A stretch of DNA of 64,000 nucleotides from Plasmodiophora brassicae (taxonomy: Eukaryota; Endomyxa; Phytomyxea; Plasmodiophorida; Plasmodiophoridae). The position numbers were made by a program, and so were the translations under genes. Positions 56,926 to 64,000 of the stretch are shown piece by piece; within the stretch, counting starts at the first letter, position 1; every line of letters begins with the position of its first letter. The DNA is taken from NCBI GenBank assembly GCA_039704465.1, contig JASFAU010000018.1, positions 496,001 to 560,000 of the forward strand. The letters are read 5' to 3'. The notes under the pieces were generated by a model. It saw only the letters and a program-made list of their open reading frames with translations. It made no database searches and was not told the origin of the DNA.

Positions 56926-58433
56926 GCGCAATGTTCTCTTTGTTCATGCTGGCAGATACACTTGCCGTCTGTGAAGAAGGACGGCTGGAAACGCGGGCAC
57001 AGGCATATCGAGCAGGGCAGCAGGAGAGGCGCCCTCGCCTCCGCCACGGTCCGCGACATCGGCCTCGTCAACACGTTCGACATCATCTGCGACACGGCGT
57101 CGTTCCCGACCTTGGCCAGCAGCTGCGCCTTGTCCGACGTTCGTATGGCCTCCTGGATCGCACGACTATCGGGGCATATTCGATTCTCGCTATCCCGGAC
57201 GCACTTCTCGAGCGCCTCGACCCACATCTGCTTCTCCACGCTGGAGTTGCACTGGATCTCCAGCATGGCGGACCCGTCGGCGACCCGGAAACGATTTCGG
57301 ATCGTTTCCGCCTTGTCGGACGGGAAGTACGTGTCGCGCACGTCGAACACGCCGAACGCGCTGATCGGCGAGATGTTGAACTGCTTCAGGATCTTGTAGC
57401 TGCCGAAGAAGTTCTTCACGTGAAGCAGCGCGTCGTTGAACAGGATGAACTTGGCCGGTTGGAGCTCGCCCAGCGGGCTGACGGTCGCCATCTTCGACTT
57501 CAGCACGAACCGTCGCCCCGGCTGGAACAGGTCGAAACTTCTCGGCATCTACAGGCATGGGCGGTCAGCGCTGGCGAGATGAACCCGCAGCAGACGCGCG
57601 CCCACCGTACCTTCTTGTGGATTTCAACAATCTTCTTCCTGGACAGCAGGTCATGCGCGGCCTGGTTCACCTGCTGCGTTACCGTCTCGACGAGCGCCAG
57701 CGCCTCCTGCAGCAGCGCCCGCTCGGGATGGTTCTCGGGCGTATGCTGCAGGATGGCCTTCAGGATCAGGAAGTACCTTGGGATTCGCTGTCGTCACAAA
57801 CAATCAGCGTCCTGGTGGGAACACACGGCCGCCTTCGACAACGACCTGGATCGGCATGATCAGAATGCTCTGCAGCGTGTGGCGCTTGCACCGCGAATCC
57901 TCTCTGCACACCTTCAGGACCTGCTCGAACTCGGGCGAACTGTAGATCAGGTCCTGGATGGCGGTGCCGACCGTCTCGAGCAGGTGGATGATATCGCCGT
58001 ACACGCGGAAGAAGGGCGCGTACTCCATGAACAGGTCGGCGATGCGCGAGTTCGGCCCCCAGCGCCCATTGTCGATCCTGATCTGCAGGTCGCCGTAGAA
58101 CCGCATGTGAATTCGTCGGATAACCTGGGCGCCGGAATCAGAAACGGGGAGCGACCGCGAAACGGCGGCCCGGCCGACACAACCTCAAGGTTCGAGCACA
58201 GCTGTGCGAAATCGGGGATGCTGATAATCCTCATCGCGCCAATTCTGGGCACATACGCCGAGAAGAACGCGTTCAGACTGAGGCGGGCCGTTAGACGAAC
58301 GAGGGTCGCGACACGCGCGCACGCCGTACCTGTCGACATAGTTCTTCTCGGTGACCAGCAGCTCCCTGACGATCTCGTCCCTGCGGACGGCCATGCGCTC
58401 GTCCTCGTTCAGGACGGGAGCGGCGGCCGCCAT
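56919..58433 (-). CDS. Rho guanine nucleotide exchange factor, DH-PH with terminal Cys/His motif
   Basis: Start tentatively ATG 58433 (MAAAAPVLNEDERMAV); an upstream exon is possible. The DH domain spans four exons: RDEIVRELLVTEKNYVDR + SLNAFFSAYVPRIGAMRIIS + VIRRIHMRFYGDLQIRI ... LQSILIMPIQ + RIPRYFLILKAILQHTPENH. The PH domain follows after an intron (about 57546-57620): RRFVLKSKMATVSPLG, KFILFNDALLHV and EKQMWVEALEKCV. The C-terminus carries CSICLCPRFQPSFFTDGKC and CQHEQREH, the same Cys/His motif that ends the RhoGEF at 5214-7329, but there is no FYVE finger between. DH helices are intact, so exchange activity is expected; target GTPase unknown. Confidence 0.82.
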
Positions 58434-58826
58434 GCGCGCCGCCCTGCCCCAGCGAAGCCTCGCGACACTCGCGCCTGACGGCGTGGCCTGGGCGCGCAGC
58501 AGCAGCTTCGACGGTCTGCGCCAGAACTCCGCGACTGCCCAGCGGGCCCGGTCGCCCCGGAAATAGAACCGCCCGCGTTCATCATTGGACGACCCACCCC
58601 ATTCCCAGGGGGCAACCACGTCGTCTGTCGGCAACCGACATGCTGCTGCTGCTGCTTCTGCTGCTGCTTCTGCACCCCAACACGGAACCTTGGTCGCGTT
58701 CCTGATCACCGGTGCACCAATGACTCACGTCGAGTCGTTGACTCGCCTCCTCGTCGGCATAACGTATTATTACTGTCGGGCAACAGGGTGAACCATCTAT
58801 TAAGTCGGCAAGGGTTATTGGTGCCG

Positions 58827-59590
58827 ATGAAGGGCGAGGCGCGCGTGTCGTCGCGCTCGGCCGCCGTTAAGGCCCAGATCGGGTCGGCGGACGCCCTGCG
58901 GGTGCACCAGCACGAGGAGGAGAAGCGCGCGCGCCGCAGCAAGCGCGACGACGCTCGCGATCGCGAACGTGTCCTGACCGACACGCTGCAGGCGTCGCTC
59001 GCTGCCGAAGAGCTCGGCGCAACGACACTGGTTAAGCTCAGCGCTCAAACGCGTACGCGCGTCTGTACCGCAATCGTCATCATGAGGGGGCGCTGACCCT
59101 GGCGCCTAGAGCAAATGCAGAAGATGGTGGAGAACGTCGACGAGATCGACGCGCACCTGACGCACAGCCAGCGAGCGCTCCGGTCCATGTCGTCCGTCTC
59201 CGGGCGGCTTCGCAACTGGCTCTGGAAGGCCAACCCGAGGTCGGACATCGAGCGGCGCGCCAGGAACCGACAATCGGCGTCTCCCGCGCCGACGTCCCGA
59301 GGCCCGACGCGCGTCGAGTTCGAACGCGAACGCTTCAAGTACGTTTGCGACGCGCGCGTGTCGGCGTGACTGATGTTGTGCTGAACAGGGAGCGTCGCGC
59401 GCGCGCCGAATCGGGCGACCACCTGGGCGAATTGCTGACCTCGGTCCGGAACATGAACGCGATCGCCTACGACATGCACGAGGAGCTGGACCGGCAGGCG
59501 CCACTCGTGAGGGACATCGACAGGGGCGCCGGCAACCTGCACGACCGGATCCGCAGGCAGAACGACCAGATCGCCAAGCTGGCACGATAA
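58827..59590 (+). CDS. Qbc-SNARE, SNAP-25/SNAP-29-like
   Basis: Membrane-fusion SNARE with two SNARE helices in one chain. ATG 58827 begins an Arg/Lys-rich N-terminus. The first helix (RVLTDTLQASLAAEELGATTL) continues after an intron (about 59054-59110) with QQMQKMVENVDEIDAHLTHS. A basic linker follows, then, after an intron ending near 59389, the second helix HLGELLTSVRNMNAIAYDMH, with EELDRQAPLVRDIDRGAGNL and NDQIAKLAR to TAA 59590. ELDRQ places the central-layer Gln of a Qc helix. No cysteine cluster for palmitoylation is seen in the linker, which favours a SNAP-29-like protein over SNAP-25. Confidence 0.85.
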
Positions 59591-59675
59591 ACGAATACAG
59601 GGAGTGGCTGTCGCCTCGGGTTGTGGCCGTCGGAGGTTCCCCGGCAGCGCATTGGCGATCGGAACCGGAACCGTC

Positions 59676-60947
59676 ATGTTCGGCCTGCTGCTGCCCGTGG
59701 TCGGCGCCCTGGTCGCCATCGCGACGTCGTCGTCGCCGCCGCCCACCTTCGTCAGCATCCGCGCCTGTCATGCGTCATGGACCGCTCTGGTACCGACCAC
59801 CCTGCTGCAATCGTTCCCGAACGTAGCGTAAGAGCGGCACGGCCGATGGTTCGCTTCGCGTCGCCTGACCTGGCGTTCCCCTCTGTCACAGTGGCAGACC
59901 GCTCTGCCTCGACCTGATTAGGCTCCCTCCCAAGGTTCACCCGCCGTGCCCGGTACCGCCATGTCATCCCCAACCGCCCTCGCAACAATCGCCAAGACCT
60001 GTCCCTCCGCCGCCACCACCACCAACATCAGTGCTCCCGATCCCTCTGCCGACGATACGGGTGCCAGCACCGACTGCTATCGTTCCTCCTCCATCGACGC
60101 CGCGTGCTCCGATCCCACCGCCAGCAACGGTCCCTGCGCCGGCAACGACCGCTCCACCGCCGGCAACGCGCGCTCCGACCGCGCCACCGCCGGCAACCAG
60201 CGCTCCGACCGCGCCACCGCCGGCAACCAGCGCTCCGACCGCTCCACCGCCGGCAACCAGCGCTCCGACCTCTCCACCACCGGTAACGAACGCTCCGATC
60301 ACCCCACCGCCGACAACGACAGCGCCAACCGTCCCGCCGTCATCAACGCGGCCCCCGACGGTCCCGCCGCCAACGACCGGGCTCCCCATTACGCCAGAGC
60401 CGACGACGAGCGTTCCGGTGCCACCAGCACCCACCCGGGTCCCGAGCACGCCAACGCCAGCGCCAAGTTCAGGAACAGGTTTGCCATGCGGCCGAACCGC
60501 GTAACGATATGCCCGTCCTGACAGCCGACTGCGATCAGTGGCCCTACCGCCGCCGCCACCGCCGTCACCGCTGCTAACGCCCGAACCGAGTTTCATCATC
60601 CCGGAGCGGCCCAGTCTGCCATCTCAGGTCAGGCTCGTAGCGTGTGTGTACGACAGGGGCCGTCTGACCGGACGTTTCAGCGCGACGTGACGAGCGAACC
60701 CACGACGTCTCCTCCGACGAGAGCAGCGGCGTCAAGGTCGGATCCGGTTGGTCGATCGCGATCGAACGTGACGATCGTGCGCGACGCGTACGAGAGCAAG
60801 GCGCCGGACGGGTCGTCGTCGCAGAAGGTGACCAGGTTCGAACGCATCGGCAGCAACGAGACACTGTTCAACAGCACGACGAACGACGTCAGCATGTCGG
60901 CCCCGTTAACGGATGTTCTGGCGGCATCCGACGCTATGGTGATATGA
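59676..60947 (+). CDS. Secreted Pro/Thr-rich (extensin/mucin-like) protein
   Basis: ATG 59676 gives a signal peptide (MFGLLLPVVGALVAIATS). The intron 59829-59931 (GTAAGA donor, AG at 59931) joins in frame to a long Pro-rich region (LPPKVHPPCPVPPCHPQPPS, PVPPPPPPPTSVLPIPLP). About five 30-bp repeats follow, encoding TAPPPATSAP (60150-60320). An intron at about 60479-60540 leads to ALPPPPPPSPLL, and another (60630-60683) to a Ser/Asn/Thr tail with possible N-glycosylation sites (NVT, NET, NST). Stop at 60947. It is likely a cell-surface or wall-like glycoprotein; there is no second membrane segment. Opposite-strand Gly-rich frames are shadows. Confidence 0.65.
60150..60320 (+). repeat. 30-bp tandem repeat in the Pro-rich gene
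   Basis: About five units containing CCACCGCCGGCAACCAGCG. The unit length keeps the reading frame and encodes TAPPPATSAP; later copies diverge. Confidence 0.85.
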
Positions 60948-61236
60948 CCGTGTGTAAATACACGCCACCTTCGCTAGTTGGTCGTGACGAGGGATGAAAA
61001 GCCCCAGACGCTGCAGCACAGCGCGTCGTCCAGCAGCAGGACAAACGTCGAACCGACACTCGGTTCGCCGTTTCGAATGACGTTTGCTCGCGGCCGCGTG
61101 CTTCACGAATTCGCGCCTCCTCCCTGATCAATGATGCCACGATGTCGGCGACGGTTGGACGTGTCTCCAGGCCACGGCTGTGCGGGCTGGCGGTGACGGC
61201 GTCCAGCTCCGTCGTCAGCATAACTCGCTCTTCCAT
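60934..61236 (-). CDS. Small protein of unknown family
   Basis: ATG 61236 reads MEERVMLTTELDAVTASPHS, then TRPTVADIVASLIREEARIR and EARGREQTSF. The first 55 residues are amphipathic helix-like and look coding. After that either the frame runs on to 60934, or a GT at about 61065 and an AG at about 61012 remove an intron and continue with RLGLFIPRHDQLAK. The 3' end overlaps the end of the convergent Pro-rich gene by 14 bp if the unspliced form is right. No family recognised. Confidence 0.45.
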   Translation of the reverse strand: MEERVMLTTELDAVTASPHSRGLETRPTVADIVASLIREEARIREARGREQTSFETANRVSVRRLSCCWTTRCAAASGAFHPSSRPTSEGGVYLHTVISP

Positions 61237-61395
61237 TCATGGACAATGAAGGACACAATAACGAATGAATATATTGACGTCCACAGAGGGGTGGACGTGT
61301 CTAACTTGAAACGGAGGACGTGCACTATTTGATGGTGGTGTTGCCGGTGGTCGGTGCTTGACGGTGCGTGTTGTGGGGGAGGAGAGTGAGGCAAG
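61237..61395. other. Intergenic between two small minus-strand genes
   Basis: AT-richer than average, with GAATGAATATATTGACG near 61265. It may be the promoter of the gene at 60934-61236. No defined element. Confidence 0.3.
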
Positions 61396-61701
61396 TCAAA
61401 CCTTGACGTCTGAGGTTTGTTGGCCTGGCGAGGATGGTGATTGGGGACTCACAGACGCCGGGGACGGGGGACGGATGTTGGGTAGATGCACGGCCCAGAG
61501 GAGGCGAACGGAACAGTCGGAAACTTCCTTGTTGAACAACGCGGGATCAAACATGTTCATAAGCTCATCGAATAGGTCTTGCGTCGTGCAATGTTGGTCC
61601 GAGGGCATAGCGGCAAACTGCTGAAGCAGTTGACGCGCCGACTCTGCTGCGCGAGCGCGCGCTTGATGGCGCGCCACCTCCAACGCCTCGCGATCCGTCA
61701 T
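61396..61701 (-). CDS. Small protein of unknown family
   Basis: ATG 61701 gives MTDREALEVARHQARARAAE, then LLQQFAAMPSDQHCTTQDLF and DELMNMFDPALFNKE, a helical and acidic module that looks coding, followed by a Pro/Ser-rich end (PSPASVSPQSPSSPG). The last part may be intronic, with a GT right after FNKE. Upstream in-frame Met codons exist (to 61887), but that stretch is rich in His/Arg and less convincing. No family recognised. Confidence 0.4.
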   Translation of the reverse strand: MTDREALEVARHQARARAAESARQLLQQFAAMPSDQHCTTQDLFDELMNMFDPALFNKEVSDCSVRLLWAVHLPNIRPPSPASVSPQSPSSPGQQTSDVKV

Positions 61702-62010
61702 TCTTTTCGTCGAACGGCGGTGCAATTTGGAACTGACGACGAACATTACGCGAGCGACACGCCCCGCGGCCTGCTCGGGCTCTCTCACAGTGCGCAGAGT
61801 CGAAGGTCTCTCATTCACGTGAACGGCTCTCACGTTATAGTGCGCGCAGTGGGCGGCGGAGTGAGCTCCCCAGTGGCGCTCAGTCACAGGCAGTCGCAGT
61901 TGCAGTCACAGTCGCGTTGGCAGTCGCGCGGCACGCATGGACCGGCTCTCCCAGTCAGAGCTACCTAGACTTGGAGCCGAATCGCTGACGCTGTTGATGC
62001 GGACGCACAG

Positions 62011-62291
62011 TTAACCCTGACTCGGACCCCATGACAAGAGGCTGGTTTCCCGATACAAACGTTTCATGTTGTTGAGTTTGTTGTCCGAGGGCGCTCCTTG
62101 GTCCGCAACCATCGCCTCATCGGCATCGCGATAAATAAAGAGACGCTCCTGAAGCAAACAGCACGCGCTCGCGGACAGTAACTCGCCGCACAGCACGTGC
62201 CGTCGCGTGATGCGTCACCACTCACCAGAGACTTGCGCATGCTGTAACTGCGTTGCTCATTCACGAACTCCCCGCGGTACACGCTCGTCAT
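62011..62291 (-). CDS. Small two-exon protein of unknown family
   Basis: ATG 62291 gives MTSVYRGEFVNEQRSYSMRK. A canonical GTGAGT donor and an acceptor after GCTGTTTGCTTCAG (intron about 62164-62225) join in frame to ERLFIYRDADEAMVADQGAP, then NKLNNMKRLYRETSLLSWG, stop at about 62011. The strong splice signals and balanced composition support a real gene of about 67 residues. Its start codon overlaps the proposed start of the plus-strand transporter, so one of the two starts may be wrong. No family recognised. Confidence 0.45.
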
Positions 62292-64000
62292 GGGCCTGGA
62301 GTACGGCCTGGCGTCCCTCTGCGCGGACCGCTGCTGCGTCGTGGAACGCCGACGTCATCGCCGGCATGATGCTAATTTACGACGACACGTGCTGCCGTCG
62401 GCCTTTGTCCTGGCGTGTCTGCTGGTGACCGGGTCGGCATCATGCGCGAACGACGATCAGTGCGGGGCCTTTCATCTGTGCAAGGCTGGCGCGTGCGTCG
62501 TCAGGTCGGTCTTGGACGATTTCCGACCGATGGACGATACGCTGGGGACGGTTGCCGTGTTCGTTGGCGCTGCTCTGGCCGCCGGTGGTGGTCTAGGTAC
62601 ATAGGGCACTGTTCGCAGGGACACAGCATGCCTTGTCAACCTCTGGCGGTGGTGCAGGCGGCGGTGGCATATTCGTCCCGGTTCTCGTACTTATCGTCGG
62701 CATGTCGACAAAGCAGGCCATCCCGATCTCGCAGTCCATCATCTTTGGAGGATCGCTCGTCAACATGGCCTTCAACATCGGACAAAAGCACCCGATTGTT
62801 CACGAACGACCGCTGATCGATTACTCAGTCACCGTCATGTTCACGCCCATGCTGCTGGCAGGTACACTGCAGTGCTGGTCGTCGTTCCCCGTTCCCTCTG
62901 TTGACGCTTCGACGCAGGGACGTCGGTTGGTGTCATCCTGAACGTTGTGTTCCCTACGTGGGTCATTATCGTTATTCTGCTCGTCGCGCTCGGCTATACG
63001 ACGTTCCGGACGACGATGAAAGCTCGTGCTGCATGGGAACGAGAGAGACGCCCGTATGCGTTGCAAGTCTCCATGGCCCAGGTCAGCAATTCGTCGCTGC
63101 GGTCTGCGAGTCAACCCGAGGCGGACCCGTCTCCTGAGCTGGGCCTCTTGCTGAAGAAGGACCTGTCGACCGTCGGCGAGAAGGCCGCCATCGTTGGGAT
63201 CTGGCTGGTTGTCCTCGCCGTCCAGTTGCTCAAGTCGAGCCGACGCGGGTGTAAGGCGACCCGGTCACCTGTGGCCGGCCAGTAGTCATCTGATATGCAT
63301 GCAGCCTCGTCCCTGTTCGGTATCGCCGCCTGCTCGTCCGCATACTGGGCCGTCACCGTGTCCTCCCTGGTCGTACTGGCCGCTCTGACGGTTGCCATCG
63401 GTCGCGTCTATGCGGCTCGTACAGAGCGTAAGCTGGCGTGCGGATGGAAACCCAGGGTTTGCCTCTGTCATCCTGCCTTCCCACCGGCCACGTTGCTGAC
63501 GTTGCAAGCAGCCGTCGGATATCGTGTGGACCAGCCGGTCGATATATCTGTATCCCCTCATGTCGGCTGTGGCCGGCCTCCTGGGAGGTTTGGTCGGTAT
63601 CGGCGGTGGTAGGTTGATCACATAGTCGCTTACCTGTTCCCGACGCTCCGCCTAACGCCCTTGCCGCATGCGTTGTGCAGGCATGATTCTGGGCCCGTTG
63701 CTGATCGAGCTGAAGATGCCCCATCAAGTGGTAGCGGCTACCTCCGCCATGGCCGTCGTATGTGCCGCGTTTATCACGGTGAACCAGCACTGAGCAGGCG
63801 TCCCATAGTTCCTCACCGCGTCGTCCGCCATTGTTCTGTATGCGACTCTCGGTAGGGCGCGCGCGCTGTCGTCGTTGCGTTTCTGCTCGCTCCTCGGCTG
63901 ACTGTGGGGTTAGGATCCCTAATCGTGTCGTACGCGGTCTGGTACTTCTTCGTCGGCTTGCTGTCTACGCTGGTAGGCCAGCTCGTGTTTATGTTCCTAG
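62290..64000 (+). CDS. TauE/SafE-type membrane transporter, partial
   Basis: Family members export sulfite or organosulfonates or act as sulfur-compound permeases. The first exon has a hydrophobic segment (LPSAFVLACLLVTGSASC), then a small Cys-rich extracellular motif (CANDDQCGAFHLCKAGAC), as in several protist members. The first TauE half: GGGAGGGGIFVPVLVLIVG, KQAIPISQSIIFGGSLVNMA. Then FPTWVIIVILLVALGYTTF, a cytosolic loop, and AAIVGIWLVVLAVQLL. A second half starts near 63545: YPLMSAVAGLLGGLVGIGGG, and after an intron GPLLIELKMPHQVVAATSAM. The gene runs off the window at 64000. Start ATG 62290 is uncertain; it overlaps the divergent small gene. Confidence 0.78.

Noticed and set aside
60150..60320. 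CRISPR-like array from regular repeats
   Set aside because: Contiguous 30-bp units without spacers, in frame within a Pro-rich coding region of a eukaryote.
59964..60599. Gly-rich minus-strand frame opposite the Pro-rich gene
   Set aside because: It is the complement of the CCG-rich repeat. The plus-strand frame has a signal peptide, in-frame splice sites and a sensible tail.

Overview
The window is nuclear DNA from a GC-rich eukaryote. Almost every gene is split by short introns (about 40-80 nt, GT-AG, often with a CTGAC/CTAAC-like branch point 8-20 nt before the AG), genes lie on both strands with little space between them, there are no operons, and two eukaryotic tRNA genes are present, one with an intron. 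The gene set points to a free-living flagellate with motile cilia and an animal/fungus/amoeba-like repertoire: MEF2-type MADS box, BRCA1-like RING-BRCT protein, DH-PH Rho exchange factors, augmin subunit HAUS6, a gamma-tubulin complex protein, enkurin and an outer-dynein-arm docking subunit. I read this as a unicellular relative of animals and fungi (Obazoa/Amorphea in the wide sense), but the species cannot be named from the sequence alone.

Layout. 1-4.7 kb: RTEL1 helicase (minus). 5.2-7.3 kb: RhoGEF with DH, PH and FYVE-like domains (plus). 7.7-8.7 kb: two related unknown genes facing each other across a 22-bp hairpin. 9.3-11.6 kb: long-chain alcohol oxidase. 12.2-13.1 kb: four-helix membrane protein and a 12-bp minisatellite. 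13.4-18.6 kb: tandem pair of RRM-containing terminal uridylyltransferases. 18.9-24.1 kb: BRIP1/FANCJ helicase. 24.4-27.9 kb: MEF2-like factor, CaMKK-like kinase, longin-like protein. 28-30.8 kb (minus): enkurin, Gemin7-like Sm protein, MYND protein. 30.8-32.4 kb: no convincing gene. 32.4-34.3 kb: BRCA1-like gene (minus). 34.8-35.6 kb: decayed retrotransposon gag. 35.9-41.4 kb (plus): dynein-arm docking subunit, WD40 protein, SKP1-like/ankyrin fusion. 41.7-43.6 kb: RWD-SANT-CHY zinc protein. 43.9-45.0 kb: histidine phosphatase. 45.1-45.6 kb: secreted His-rich protein. 45.8-51.4 kb (minus): succinyl-CoA:3-ketoacid CoA-transferase and gamma-tubulin complex protein. 51.5-51.7 kb: tRNA-Met and tRNA-Gln. 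52.3-54.9 kb: ATG8 and HAUS6. 55.1-56.6 kb: intronless orphan. 56.9-58.4 kb: second RhoGEF (minus). 58.8-60.9 kb: SNAP-25-like SNARE and a secreted Pro-rich protein. 60.9-62.3 kb: three small minus-strand genes. 62.3-64 kb: TauE/SafE-type transporter, cut by the window end.

Shared themes. Genome maintenance: RTEL1, BRIP1 and a BRCA1-like protein lie within 34 kb; in animals BRIP1 binds the BRCA1 BRCT repeats, and the phosphopeptide-binding residues are kept here. Microtubules and cilia: enkurin, docking-complex subunit, gamma-tubulin complex protein and HAUS6. Membrane traffic: ATG8, SNAP-25-like SNARE, longin-like protein and two RhoGEFs sharing an unusual Cys/His motif. RNA: two uridylyltransferases and a Gemin7-like protein.

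Exon joins were worked out by hand from reading frame, splice signals and family alignment from memory. Coordinates for multi-exon genes give the span from chosen start to stop, not each exon.
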